52,986 nucleotides of DNA from an uncultured Bacteroidales bacterium. Lineage in GTDB: Bacteria > Bacteroidota > Bacteroidia > Bacteroidales > CAIWKO01. This document shows, piece by piece, positions 1 through 10,215 of this stretch. The stretch is taken from assembly GCA_903913285.1 (NCBI GenBank), contig CAIWKO010000027.1, positions 1 through 52,986 on the forward strand. Reading direction: 5' to 3'. The position numbers were made by a program, and so were the translations under genes. The notes below the pieces were generated by a model, which was given only the letters and a program-made list of their open reading frames with translations, did no database searches and had not been told where the DNA came from. Positions within the stretch are counted from its first letter, which is position 1, and each line of letters opens with the position of its first letter.

Positions 1-477
1 AATTGTACCTGTTTGTTTATACCATTGATAGGTAGGTGTAGAACCGCCACTGGGAGCAGTGGTATAAGTAATATTTGCCGGTTGGGTATTATTACAAATA
101 GTTTGTGTTGAACTGGCAATAGTGCCCGCTGTGAATGCTCCACGAACTGTGATTACTTGTCGGTCGCCGTTCCAAACATCGAAACAGCTAGTTCCTCCGG
201 CATCGGTAACTCTAAGAGCAAAAGTATAAGTACCGGTTGTAAGAGCGCCTATTGTAGATCCCGCTAAAGTAAGGCTGGTGCCTCCGCTTACCGCAGTCCA
301 GGAGCCCAGAGACCATGTACCGGTGGGAGCAGCAATTGTACCTGTTTGCTTATACCATTGATAGGTAGGTGTTGTGCCGCCACTGGGAGCTGTGGTATAA
401 GTAATGTTTGCCGGTTGGGTATTATTACAAATAGTTTGTGTTGAACTGGCAATAGTGCCCGCTGAAAATGCTCCACG
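1..477 (-). repeat. 111-residue (333-bp) tandem repeat inside the adhesin gene
   Basis: In the coding direction a unit beginning RGAF runs from 477 to 145, and the next begins at 144 and leaves the window. Positions 1-150 and 334-483 are nearly identical in DNA at an offset of exactly 333 bp. Both encode TIASSTQTICNNTQPANITY and TPTYQWYKQTG. Near-identity at DNA level means recent duplication or conversion, so the number of units beyond the edge may vary between strains. Confidence 0.85.
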
Positions 478-3400
478 AACTGTAACAGCTGAAGTACCGG
501 AATTAGTACAACCTGTACCTGCTGCTGTTGCAGTAGATATATATGTTGTAGTAGTAGTTGGTTTAGCATAAACCGTTGTTGCAGCAGTTCCTGTATAAGC
601 TATAGTTGCAGGGGCATCTGTGTACAAACCTGTTGTTGGAGACCATGTAACAGAAGTACTTTCCGTTCCTGTAATGCTAACATTATCTATTGCCCAGTAA
701 TAACCATAACTGGAAGTATAATTAAAACGAATGTAAACGGTTGCTTTATTAAGAAAAGCAGCAGTGAGCGGTACAGATGCACTTGCAAAAGCTGAGGCAG
801 TTCCTACTATTGCACTATATGTTTGCAAAGTAGTCCAAGTAGCGCCATCGGTAGAAGCTTCAACTTTTGCTGCATCACTTAAATAATAGAAATAATGATA
901 GAAATTAATGGAAGCAGATGTAAAACCTAAGGTGCTAAATGCTGGTGATTGTAGAATAGTAGCAGTAGTACCGCCTGAACCTTGTTGATCGCTATTAGAC
1001 AGATAAAACTGCGAATTATCATTACTAATGAAATAAGTTGTGGAATAAAGATAATCATATGGCCTCAGAGTCCATGCAGCATAAGAAGGAGTGCCACCTG
1101 TAGAATTATTTATTGTGGTCCAGTTATTTGTTGCTCCGTTAAAGTTTTCGGACAAAATAGTTATTCCCGTCATTGTACCTCCACTTGCAACTAACGATTG
1201 AATAGTTCCACTACAAAGAGTCGCACTGGAGGGTGTAACGGTTACAGTTGAAGGAATTGGATTTACTGTAACAGCAGTTGTGCCTGATGTAAAACATCCG
1301 TTTGCCGCAGTTGCTGTGAATGTATACGTTCCGCTTGCTGCAGTGGTAGGTGATGTAATAGTTGGATTTTGGCTTGTTGATGTAAAACTGTTTGGCCCCG
1401 ACCAACTATAGGATGTACCTGTGCTGGTAGTACCGGTAAAGTTTAGTGGCGAACCGGCACATACAGGCTGATTGCTCGATGCTACAGCAGTTGGAGCCGC
1501 TTTAACTGTAATGGTAACCACAGTTGAATTGGCAGTTGTCGTACCTGCAGGGCATGTAACTTTTAAACGATAATAGGTAGTTGCCGAAACCACGCCTGTT
1601 GTTAATGCAGTCGGATTGTTTTGACCCACAAAATCGTGAATGTCGCCAACAAAATTATCGTTCGAATATTGCCATTGGTAAGTACTTCCGCTTCCTGTTG
1701 AAAATCCGCTGGCAGTAATTGTTGGTGTTCCCGAACCACATAATGAGGTAGTACCGACGGCAGTCCCACCACCAGCACCCGTGCATGGTGGAGCTATCGC
1801 ACAACCTGCGAGAGCATATACACTAAGAATTGCAGTACTTGCAGAAGTATTGGCAAAAGTTATGGAAGTTATGAGTTTCGATTGGTTTCCTGCACTTATT
1901 GCCAAAGCTGTTTCAGACATGTATTGACACTGGGTAGCGCCACAGGTAGTATTTGTATTTCGTATTGTTCGGTAAAATTCAGCAGTAGTTGCAGTGGCTG
2001 GAGTACACCAGTCGTTTACTGAATTTCCTGAAAATACCTGAGTGCTGGCATCAGAAAATGTAACGGTAACATTAACCGTTGCCGGGCCATTACCCACTAA
2101 ACCAAGAAAATATAAATTAGTAGCATAAACCGGTGTTGAAAGTGTTATTGTTCCTGAATTACCGCCTACCACCCTCATTGCATTATTGCCACTGGCCGAC
2201 TGTAAAGTATAGGTAAAGCCTGTTCCGCCTGAAGTAGGCATACTGGTACTATAAACACCTGTTGTTTGACAAATACCAGAACCGGGATTAAATGTGTTGT
2301 CAATAAAAACGTAACCGTCCTGATCAAGAACATTTGACGTAGAAGCCTGAGAAGTAAAAGCACCATTGGCGACAACATCATCAGTATAACCTGTAAAGGG
2401 TATGTTTTGTAATAAAAACACGTTTAATGTTTGAGCTGTGCCACTGCCGCAGGCATTCGAAGGGGTAACAGTGATAGAACCACCACCTGTGCTTGCTGTT
2501 GCAGTGATGCTGCTGGTACCTTGCCCTGTTGTGATATTCCATCCGCCGGGCACTACCCAGGTGTATGTAACTCCCGTTACATTGGTAACAGAATAGGTTT
2601 GGGATGAACCTGAAGCAATGCATGAACTGTTACCTGTAATGACACTTGGTTGAGCAGGCACAGCGGAAGAAATCGTTACGTTCCCTGTCATGGTAATTGC
2701 ACAATACCCACCTGTAGTAGTAGTTTGTACTGTATATGTACCCACTGTACTTTGAGTTCCAAATGAAATCGAAGAACCTGTACCTAAAACAGGACCTCCA
2801 ACTGTAGAGGCTCCGAGATATAGTTGATAGTAAACACCACTTTGCGAACCGTTTAATCCCACAACAACGCTGGTATTACAGCTATTTCCACCCGTAACTG
2901 AATACAATGTGGGTGTGGTGCAGGGGATTAGTTCATCTGCTCCTATAGTTGGAGTTGATAATGAACGTGTCTGACCATCAATATCCGTAGTAACAGCGGA
3001 AATTGGTGTACCAACGTTTAATGCTATATTAGTGATGTGTACATTACCCGTGGCAGTGAATGTAGGATTTAAATTAATCGAATGAGTATCGTATGTTGAA
3101 GTAGATTTATATGTTGAAAATGTTGCTGTTGAGTAATCTGTACCGAGATAAGTAACTAAATATGTGTATGTAGTGTAGTAGTCATTATAATCAATAGTCA
3201 TATTAGCAGGATTTGAACCGGATCCACTGGCTGAGGCTATATTTACTGCATAACCGGCACCTGTATTATAAACAATATTATCTTCAAAAATATTATATGA
3301 CCAACCACCGTAATATGTGCCAAAATGGAAAGTAGCACTGGTAGATGCTCCTGCAAATGTATTAAATAGAAATTTAGTATAACTAACACTACAAAGGTCG

Positions 3401-6400
3401 GTATTCCAATTTGTACCCGCTGAATAGAAATAATTATTATAGATTAAAGCTTCACTTCCTACTCCAACTCCTGAAATACTTGTCCATCCGGAAAATGCTA
3501 ATCCTGTACCAAGATTCAATATATTATTATTATATATTTTCCATAAGCCACTTAAATAATCTACCCATAAACAGGTTGCACTGCTTCCTGATGGTACTTT
3601 GATTGTATTATAGCTTAAATTAAAGCCATTAAGATCTCCCAGTTGAACACAATTTAATACTCCGGATGTTCCACCGTAAAAAGTATTGTTTGTTATCGCA
3701 ATTCCTGTATTATTCGCAGAAGCTGTAGATGGATAAAAATACAAACAAAAGCTTCCTTTATTTAAAAAGTTATGATCAAGTGTTATATTTGTATACGAAT
3801 AACCTGAGATTGTAACCACTGTTGCAAGAGAATATGGGCTTGCATCAGTTCCTGTATTTATTCCATTTATTGAACAATTCAGAACATTTACATTACTAGT
3901 GCTATTCGTAAAAACTACAGCATTCGCATAACTTGAGCCTAATGCTTTTATTTTAAGTGCATTAATTGTAATATAATTGGCACCGTTAAACCTTACAACA
4001 TAATTATTGGCAGCAGCTGTAGCGCTAAACTGAAGTATCGTAGTATTAGTGTCTCCCTGAAATGTAATCTTGTTTGTTGCAGATGTTCCTGCTATCACTC
4101 CTAAATCAATTTGCTCTGTATACGTTCCAGCTGCAACATTAAATATTACAGGTCCGCTGATACCGCAACTTAATGCTGCAACTGCCGCAGTGAAGGATGT
4201 ATAACTGCCGCTTGGACCTATAGTATAGGTTCCCCCCGCTAATGGAATGCAAGTAGCAACAGATAATGAAGAACCTGCAGTATTATAACATAGACCCGTG
4301 GTATTATATTCATAAGCTGTAAAAGTATAGTTTGTACTTGCCGTTAATCCGGTTATATTTACAGTTGTACCCGTGCCGTTATAAACCACGAAGTTTCCGG
4401 TGCCTGTAGTAGAACCCGAACCAAAGGCAGCATTTGCCGTGTATGATGTGCCGCTAGTAGGTGCAACAGCAGTAGTTGAAGTTAGCCTGCCTACAATAAG
4501 TACGTTATTTCCGTTTCCCCGTGTCCAGTTGGCGGTAACAGTAGTTCCGGTTACAATATTTGTATAAGCTCCCATGCTTGCCTGAGTTGTGGGGGGAGTG
4601 CATGCCGCAATAACATTAATTGTATAATCTTCAACTTCCCCAAACGATGCTGTATTACATGGGTCCAATCCAGTGTTATAACAAATCCTTATGCGCATAC
4701 GTGTATTGCCTGTTAACGCATCAATCGGAGGTGTAATCGTTGCTGTATAAGGGCCTACTGTTCCGGACCCTGTTATTGTAATAGTTTCATTTGCGTCACT
4801 AAAATTCCCATTATGATACCAATCAATCCAAATTCCGCATTGGTCTCCTGAATATCCGTGTCCATTTGTTATTGTGGCCGGATATCCGGTACCAATCGTC
4901 ATTGAAGTGGTGTTTGACGTATAGTCAGCATATCCTCCCGCCGTACAATTCGTAGTATTATCTATACTTCCGCATTGGACCCTGCTAATAAATTCATCAC
5001 AAGTGGTTGAATTAGCAGCACAATAACTTAATACTGGTGTTGCCGTTGTTTCTATTCCACTGCTCCAGGTATTACCATTCCGTGTAAATACTTTAAAATA
5101 GTAAGGCGTTCCGTTTGTCAAACCAGTAACAACCTGAGGCGAAGAAGTGCCTTCATAAACAACAAATCCGTTACCAAAAGCAGTGCCGCTGCCATACGTT
5201 AAACTTTTTGTATAAGCTGTACCATCGCCTGTGGGGGTACCTCCTGTATTGGCAGCAGGCGATGCAACTATCAACACATCGCTGTAACAACCTGTTGGAG
5301 CAACCCAGGCTACAGAAACCTGTCCTGCACCTGCTGTTGGGGTTACAGATGCTACATTGTTTGGAGTAGCAGCTGCAAAACTTTTTAAAGTACCAATAGT
5401 AGCAGTATTGGTTGAAGTAGAGGTGTTATAATTCCCCGTTAATTTACTGTTGGCAATAGCTGCAACCTGTATTGTAGTCCCAATGGTTGCACAAGTTACA
5501 TCGGTTGTGATATAAAAATAACCGGTACTGCTTGCAGCAACAGCCTGAGAAAATCCTGAAAATGACAACTCAGCACCCGATGCCCCAATACTTGTAATGG
5601 TGCTTCCTAATTGTGTAAACAAACTAACTGCAGTTGAAGAACTTGTATAATAAAACAATTTATAATTTGTAATGGTACTGGTATTGGTTGTAAAAGTTGG
5701 AGTAAATTTAAGACCGGTAAGGGTGAATGAATTGCTGGCGTCATTATTGGCAATATTTAACTGATACAATATATTGGGTGTTGAAGTAGAAGCAGTAGTG
5801 TTTTGCGTAATTGAGCCTGCTGATCCTGTTGAACTAACCGTAATCTGGACAGGTGGTTTATACACCAATGTAAGAGTATACGCACCTGAACTACCCGAAA
5901 TGCTAACCGAGAAACCGCCAGTATAAGTAAGATTAGGGACACTAACAGCAATATAAGTTAATGAAGGTGCAGAAGCGTTGGTAAACGAAGCTATGGTCCA
6001 TGAGTAATTCGTATTATTATCGAATCCGCTTATAGTGCTTGTAGGTACATTAATAGTAAAAGTACCCGACGCAGGTGTAGTAAGGCTACCCGAAATTGTT
6101 AGCTTATCGCAATTTGTAGAACCTGTTCCTGTAATATCGCAGGTATATGCACCTCCATTGTTCCAGGTTTGAGCACCTGTGGTAAGTGTACCTCCTGTTC
6201 CGCTGCCGCCCGGGCTAATAGTACCTGTAACAGCTACCGTGCCTGTAATGCTATTTGAAGAACCACTGGTGAGAGTTGCACCCCCGGCAATCGAAACGCC
6301 TCCGGTAGAAGAAGATAATGAACCTGTTAAATTTAAGGTACCCGTACTAATAGTGGTAGCACCCGTATACGAGTTGTTAATGCCCGAAAGTGTTAAAATA

Positions 6401-8793
6401 CCTGCACCGCTTTTGGTAACACCTCCTGTGCCGCTAATAGCACCTGCATAAGCTGCCGGACTTGTACCGTCGGCACCAATTGTTAAAGTTGCCGCTCCAA
6501 GTGTAACATTTCCACCGTTTGTGCCACCACCTGTAAGTGATCCGATTGTATTATTAAAACCGGTAATATCCATTACTACACCTGATGTGTTGGCAAGTGT
6601 AACAGCAGATGCATTTCCGAATGCTCCGTTCGCACCTGTGGTGGCAACGCCTGCTTTTAGAGTTCCTCCGTTAACAGTAGTTGCTCCTGTGTAGGTATTT
6701 AGCCCCGAAAGTGTCCAGGTGCCTGCATCTTGTTTTGTGAGAGTACCGCTTGTGGTACCTATAATGCTGGTTAGTGTAGATGCAGTTCCGGTATAAGCAC
6801 CGCCAAGTGTTAGTCCATAAGTTGCTCCTGTTATAGTTCCGACATTGCTTATTTTAATAGCTCCGCTCCCGGCTATTATACTGCTTGGGCTTCCCAATAT
6901 TAATAATCCCGGAAAGGTTGCTGTTGTTGCTACTGAACTGTTAAAAACGGCTCCTCCGTTTGCTATCCCGGTACCATTTATGGTCAAACCTTCTGCACTG
7001 GCATAGGTTATCCCATTCAGGTCGAGTGCTGCTCCCGTTGCAGATACCGTAGTACCGGCAGCAGTTGTACCCAAAGCGGTTGTGTTCCCTATTTTAATTG
7101 TCCCGGAACTAATAGTTGTTGCACCACTATAGGCGTTTGTTCCATTTAATATAGTAGTACCGGTTGTGTTTGTTATTCCTCCTGTACCGCTAATATTGCC
7201 CGACAATGTTATGGGAAATGATGCATTGGGGCTCATTTTTAAAGTGTTGGCACCTAATGCAATAGGGCTTGTTAATAAGGCTGTTGCTGAACTTGTAAAG
7301 GTATGGTTACTGTTACCTATTGTTACATTGCAGGGTGCATAAGCGATAGTTCCGGGAAGAGTAACAGTACTGGCTGCACTTGTTAAAAAATTAGCAACAT
7401 AGCCTCCCGATACCGAAGGCCATGCTGCGTTTAGAGTACCAGTATTTGTTGTATTCCAGTTATTTGTAGAATTGTCCCACATTCCGTTTAATGTAGTAAT
7501 ATTATTACCATTCCAATAATAATTAGTACATGTTCCTGTAACGTTCCCTGAAATTGCAAATACATTAAGATAGGTACTGGATGCATTAGCATTATTAAAA
7601 TTAATTGACGTAATGTATTTAGAACTATTGGTAATGGGTATTGCAGCGCTTTCCTGAAAATATTCACAATATCCTTCACCACTACATGCAGTGGCTGTGG
7701 TTGGAATTCGATACATTTGTGCACTATAAACTGACTGTTGAGTACACCAGTCACCTATTGAAACTGTATGTGTTTCGTTTGATCCATCCGAAAAATATAC
7801 AGTAACAGTAATATTTAGAGGTCCTCCGAAACTACCGCCCATAGCAAGCATGTATAAGCTGGTGGATGTAACCGGCGTTACTAAAGTCATTGTCGCATTA
7901 TTACCCCCGCCAACCTGACAGGTATTATTTCCAGCGGCAGGTTGTAAAGTATAAGTAAGCCCCGTGCCTCCGGTTACAGGCATACTGGTGGAGTATACTC
8001 CCGTAGAACTACAGACAGATCCAGTGCCACACATAAATGTGTTATCAAACATAACATAGCTAACTCCATCTACATCTCCATTAACAGAACCGGCAGCAAA
8101 TGTAGGCAATACATTGCCATTAGCAACCACATCTTTATTATAACCTGTGCAAGGTATATTTATTGGTGGTGCAGCAAATGTTTGAACCCCACATATCGCA
8201 GCACTACCACTAGTTGCATTTGGAGTTATACTAGTAGACATTTCACCAATTTGAATAGTATGTCCAAATGTAACCGAAGCAGCTACATCCATTACAATCC
8301 AATAATAATATGTACTAGAAGTGGGTTGAGCAACAGAAAAACCGGGAAATGTTTGCGTACCTGTAGCACTAACAGTAATGGTAGATAATAAATGGGTAGT
8401 TGCAAATGTAGAGGTTGTTGTGTAATATAATTTAAAATCAGTAATATCGGCAACAGCCCAAGTTCCTGTAGTTGGAAATGTAAGCCCTGTTGTTGTATAT
8501 GTTCCAGAAGCAGTAGAACCAGTTACAATTGTAAAACATAACATTTTAACCGTTGAACTTGCATAAATATTTGCTGTAGTTGCAGTACCTGCAGCATATT
8601 CTGCCATAACTTTAGTAGTAGCAGCAGACGCATTCCCTGAACTAAAAAGGAAAAATAATAACATAAGCAAAGCCCAAATTGATTTAATTCTGTGCTTATT
8701 GGTGGACAGATTTTTTATTGAGTTATGTGTAGACTGTTCCATAGAAATGGTTTTTTCTGCGTTACTGAAAATTGAGGTGTAGAGGTTTTTCAT
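1..8793 (-). CDS. Giant secreted modular adhesin-like protein, 3' end beyond the window
   Basis: The frame stays open from an ATG at 8793 to the window edge: 2931 codons with no stop. It is probably a T9SS surface adhesin; its C-terminal sorting domain would lie outside. The N-terminus has a long basic n-region and a hydrophobic stretch (LLMLLFFLFSS, about residues 41-52) ending near NASA, a signal peptide; Met18 (8742) is an alternative start. Visible modules in order: a domain with CTGYNKDVVANG (about 213-413); three autotransporter-associated beta-strand repeats (for example TLSGLNTYTGATTVNGGTL; about 540-825); an FnIII-like segment (about 1140-1260); a GEVED domain ending FGEVEDYTI (about 1280-1395); a right-handed beta-helix-like region (about 1515-1935); a second copy of the first domain (about 2132-2327); then PKD/Ig-like repeats with TPTYQWYKQTG. 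Low-complexity Thr/Ser/Gly composition fits an extracellular stalk. The ligand cannot be predicted. Confidence 0.88.
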   Translation of the reverse strand, partial: MKNLYTSIFSNAEKTISMEQSTHNSIKNLSTNKHRIKSIWALLMLLFFLFSSGNASAATTKVMAEYAAGTATTANIYASSTVKMLCFTIVTGSTASGTYTTTGLTFPTTGTWAVADITDFKLYYTTTSTFATTHLLSTITVSATGTQTFPGFSVAQPTSSTYYYWIVMDVAASVTFGHTIQIGEMSTSITPNATSGSAAICGVQTFAAPPINIPCTGYNKDVVANGNVLPTFAAGSVNGDVDGVSYVMFDNTFMCGTGSVCSSTGVYSTSMPVTGGTGLTYTLQPAAGNNTCQVGGGNNATMTLVTPVTSTSLYMLAMGGSFGGPLNITVTVYFSDGSNETHTVSIGDWCTQQSVYSAQMYRIPTTATACSGEGYCEYFQESAAIPITNSSKYITSINFNNANASSTYLNVFAISGNVTGTCTNYYWNGNNITTLNGMWDNSTNNWNTTNTGTLNAAWPSVSGGYVANFLTSAASTVTLPGTIAYAPCNVTIGNSNHTFTSSATALLTSPIALGANTLKMSPNASFPITLSGNISGTGGITNTTGTTILNGTNAYSGATTISSGTIKIGNTTALGTTAAGTTVSATGAALDLNGITYASAEGLTINGTGIANGGAVFNSSVATTATFPGLLILGSPSSIIAGSGAIKISNVGTITGATYGLTLGGAYTGTASTLTSIIGTTSGTLTKQDAGTWTLSGLNTYTGATTVNGGTLKAGVATTGANGAFGNASAVTLANTSGVVMDITGFNNTIGSLTGGGTNGGNVTLGAATLTIGADGTSPAAYAGAISGTGGVTKSGAGILTLSGINNSYTGATTISTGTLNLTGSLSSSTGGVSIAGGATLTSGSSNSITGTVAVTGTISPGGSGTGGTLTTGAQTWNNGGAYTCDITGTGSTNCDKLTISGSLTTPASGTFTINVPTSTISGFDNNTNYSWTIASFTNASAPSLTYIAVSVPNLTYTGGFSVSISGSSGAYTLTLVYKPPVQITVSSTGSAGSITQNTTASTSTPNILYQLNIANNDASNSFTLTGLKFTPTFTTNTSTITNYKLFYYTSSSTAVSLFTQLGSTITSIGASGAELSFSGFSQAVAASSTGYFYITTDVTCATIGTTIQVAAIANSKLTGNYNTSTSTNTATIGTLKSFAAATPNNVASVTPTAGAGQVSVAWVAPTGCYSDVLIVASPAANTGGTPTGDGTAYTKSLTYGSGTAFGNGFVVYEGTSSPQVVTGLTNGTPYYFKVFTRNGNTWSSGIETTATPVLSYCAANSTTCDEFISRVQCGSIDNTTNCTAGGYADYTSNTTSMTIGTGYPATITNGHGYSGDQCGIWIDWYHNGNFSDANETITITGSGTVGPYTATITPPIDALTGNTRMRIRICYNTGLDPCNTASFGEVEDYTINVIAACTPPTTQASMGAYTNIVTGTTVTANWTRGNGNNVLIVGRLTSTTAVAPTSGTSYTANAAFGSGSTTGTGNFVVYNGTGTTVNITGLTASTNYTFTAYEYNTTGLCYNTAGSSLSVATCIPLAGGTYTIGPSGSYTSFTAAVAALSCGISGPVIFNVAAGTYTEQIDLGVIAGTSATNKITFQGDTNTTILQFSATAAANNYVVRFNGANYITINALKIKALGSSYANAVVFTNSTSNVNVLNCSINGINTGTDASPYSLATVVTISGYSYTNITLDHNFLNKGSFCLYFYPSTASANNTGIAITNNTFYGGTSGVLNCVQLGDLNGFNLSYNTIKVPSGSSATCLWVDYLSGLWKIYNNNILNLGTGLAFSGWTSISGVGVGSEALIYNNYFYSAGTNWNTDLCSVSYTKFLFNTFAGASTSATFHFGTYYGGWSYNIFEDNIVYNTGAGYAVNIASASGSGSNPANMTIDYNDYYTTYTYLVTYLGTDYSTATFSTYKSTSTYDTHSINLNPTFTATGNVHITNIALNVGTPISAVTTDIDGQTRSLSTPTIGADELIPCTTPTLYSVTGGNSCNTSVVVGLNGSQSGVYYQLYLGASTVGGPVLGTGSSISFGTQSTVGTYTVQTTTTGGYCAITMTGNVTISSAVPAQPSVITGNSSCIASGSSQTYSVTNVTGVTYTWVVPGGWNITTGQGTSSITATASTGGGSITVTPSNACGSGTAQTLNVFLLQNIPFTGYTDDVVANGAFTSQASTSNVLDQDGYVFIDNTFNPGSGICQTTGVYSTSMPTSGGTGFTYTLQSASGNNAMRVVGGNSGTITLSTPVYATNLYFLGLVGNGPATVNVTVTFSDASTQVFSGNSVNDWCTPATATTAEFYRTIRNTNTTCGATQCQYMSETALAISAGNQSKLITSITFANTSASTAILSVYALAGCAIAPPCTGAGGGTAVGTTSLCGSGTPTITASGFSTGSGSTYQWQYSNDNFVGDIHDFVGQNNPTALTTGVVSATTYYRLKVTCPAGTTTANSTVVTITVKAAPTAVASSNQPVCAGSPLNFTGTTSTGTSYSWSGPNSFTSTSQNPTITSPTTAASGTYTFTATAANGCFTSGTTAVTVNPIPSTVTVTPSSATLCSGTIQSLVASGGTMTGITILSENFNGATNNWTTINNSTGGTPSYAAWTLRPYDYLYSTTYFISNDNSQFYLSNSDQQGSGGTTATILQSPAFSTLGFTSASINFYHYFYYLSDAAKVEASTDGATWTTLQTYSAIVGTASAFASASVPLTAAFLNKATVYIRFNYTSSYGYYWAIDNVSITGTESTSVTWSPTTGLYTDAPATIAYTGTAATTVYAKPTTTTTYISTATAAGTGCTNSGTSAVTVRGAFSAGTIASSTQTICNNTQPANITYTTAPSGGTTPTYQWYKQTGTIAAPTGTWSLGSWTAVSGGTSLTLAGSTIGALTTGTYTFALRVTDAGGTSCFDVWNGDRQVITVRGAFTAGTIASSTQTICNNTQPANITYTTAPSGGSTPTYQWYKQTGTI

Positions 8794-9236
8794 GTATAAA
8801 ATTTTTAATAATTAATATTGACGTAATTTCACCACATGATATTGGTTTTTACGAGTAATATATCCTATTTATTATCAGGTTAAAAGACCTGTTTTAAAAA
8901 AAGTCTCCAAATTTAATTAAAAATCTTTCATTACGCAACTTTTTAACAAAAAAATATTAATTAATTATCAGATAATGCTATACTGTGAAAATGAGAACTG
9001 TTTGCAGGTCTTTATTTACCTACTATTATGGAAATTCTAGAGAAGTAACATACTTCTTAAGAACTTTTAATAAAAGATAATTTATTATGATTGGATGGAG
9101 TATTTTATATCAAACAAATAAGCGATTTTTTTCCTGTAACCTAATAGATATGTTGCAATAAATGTATCTTAATAAAATGATGATTTAATAATTGCTATAC
9201 GGTAGGTTCTTATTATATATTATTCTGCCTTGTTCG
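8794..9236. other. AT-rich intergenic region upstream of the adhesin gene
   Basis: This stretch contains the adhesin promoter candidate (8909-8940). Apart from that I see only AT-rich sequence, with no convincing reading frame, hairpin or repeat, before the gene remnant that starts at about 9237. Confidence 0.6.
8909..8940 (-). promoter_or_regulatory. Candidate Bacteroidota promoter for the giant adhesin
   Basis: Read on the minus strand, GTTG (8940-8937) is followed after 20 bases by TAAATTTG (8916-8909). This matches the Bacteroidota primary sigma pattern TTTG / TAnnTTTG. It would start transcription near 8902 and leave a leader of about 110 bases before the ATG at 8793. This rests on motif matching alone. 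Confidence 0.45.
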
Positions 9237-9350
9237 TCATCAGCCGTTACTTTAGCCGCAGTAAAAAACAATGCCCAACTTTTTCAAGATAAAAAAGTCG
9301 GGATTATTATTTCAGGGGGTAATGTTGATCTAAAAGAATTGCCATGGTGA
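9237..9350 (+). pseudogene. C-terminal remnant of a PLP-dependent serine/threonine dehydratase
   Basis: A 37-codon plus-strand stretch reads SSAVTLAAVKNNAQLF, then KKVGIIISGGNVDL, and stops after ELPW. This is the characteristic end of fold-type II PLP enzymes of the threonine dehydratase/serine racemase group, including the SGGN segment. Upstream the frame degenerates and meets a stop at 9189-9191, and no start or N-terminal catalytic domain (PLP-lysine motif) is present. The stop at 9348-9350 abuts the peroxiredoxin stop at 9351 on the other strand. I read it as the surviving tail of a deleted gene. Confidence 0.75.
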
Positions 9351-10082
9351 TCAGAGTTTTCTGAACCACATATACCAGGCTAAATTGTAGTATCCTGGTT
9401 TGTTCTTTTCAGCCATTTTTTTTGATTCATCCATAGATTTAGGCGAAGGGATAAGAACATCATCCCCCTGTTTCCAGTTTGCAGGTGTCAAAACTTGATC
9501 TTTATCCGCTGTTTGTAAGGCAATCAATATACGCTCAATTTCATCAATATTGCGTCCTATATTATCTGGATATGTGAGAATAGCCCTTATCTTGTTATCC
9601 GGATCAATAAAAATAACTGATCGCATGTCCTTGCGTTGCAGCGTATCTTTACTCAATAGATTATATTTTTTCGATACTTCCATGCTAACATCGGCAACCA
9701 ATGGAAAATTTATTTTTACTGTAGGTTGTCCTTTATACGAAATAGATTCCATCGATTTTTCCCATTCGATGTGACTGTTTAGTCCATCGGTTGAAATTAC
9801 TATAAGAGCTGTGTTTAATTTTTTAAATTCGTCTTGTTTTGCTGCCAGTGATATGATCTCAGAAGAGCAAACCGGAGTAAAATCTGCAGGATGACTGAAC
9901 AATATTCTCCATTTATTGTAGTAATCTGAAGGAAAATTAATTGTTCCGGTTGTCGATTCGGCTTTAAATGCGGGTGCATATTGCCCTACATAAGGAGTTT
10001 GTATACCGGTGTTTGTTTGTGCATTTAAATTTAGATATCCAAATATTAAAATAATTGTGGATAAGAGAATTTTTGTTTTCAT
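9351..10082 (-). CDS. Exported 1-Cys (Prx6-type) peroxiredoxin
   Basis: The enzyme reduces peroxides through a thiol. The frame extends to 10112, but the ATG at 10082 (MKTKILLSTIILIFGYLNLNAQ) gives a clean signal peptide and follows the promoter at the right distance, so I start there (243 aa). The peroxidatic motif HPADFTPVC is present, with Cys72 from this start. The C-terminal LTPANWKQGDDVLIP is typical of the Prx6/1-Cys subgroup. No thioredoxin or reductase gene is adjacent, so the reductant is unknown. The signal peptide places it in the envelope, which is less usual for a Prx6-type protein. Confidence 0.9.
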   Translation of the reverse strand: MKTKILLSTIILIFGYLNLNAQTNTGIQTPYVGQYAPAFKAESTTGTINFPSDYYNKWRILFSHPADFTPVCSSEIISLAAKQDEFKKLNTALIVISTDGLNSHIEWEKSMESISYKGQPTVKINFPLVADVSMEVSKKYNLLSKDTLQRKDMRSVIFIDPDNKIRAILTYPDNIGRNIDEIERILIALQTADKDQVLTPANWKQGDDVLIPSPKSMDESKKMAEKNKPGYYNLAWYMWFRKL

Positions 10083-10109
10083 ACTTTCGTTATTTAGAAT
10101 TATTACAAA

Positions 10110-10140
10110 CAAAGGTACTACAACTTAGTCCGAAAACAAT
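10110..10140 (-). promoter_or_regulatory. Candidate promoter of the peroxiredoxin gene
   Basis: On the minus strand ATTG (10140-10137) is separated by 19 bases from TACCTTTG (10117-10110), a close match to the Bacteroidota -33/-7 consensus. The predicted start of transcription is about 20 bases before the ATG at 10082, which supports that start codon over the upstream one at 10112. Confidence 0.6.
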
Positions 10141-10215
10141 ATTATTTTACAATTATTTTATTGAATAATGATTTAAATCAAAGATCCTACTGCAATTATA
10201 CTACGTTCTTATAAA

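Noticed and set aside
6179-6451. 90-codon plus-strand frame of Pro/Val-rich sequence
   Set aside because: It is the complement of Thr/Gly-rich codons in the giant adhesin; no independent evidence.
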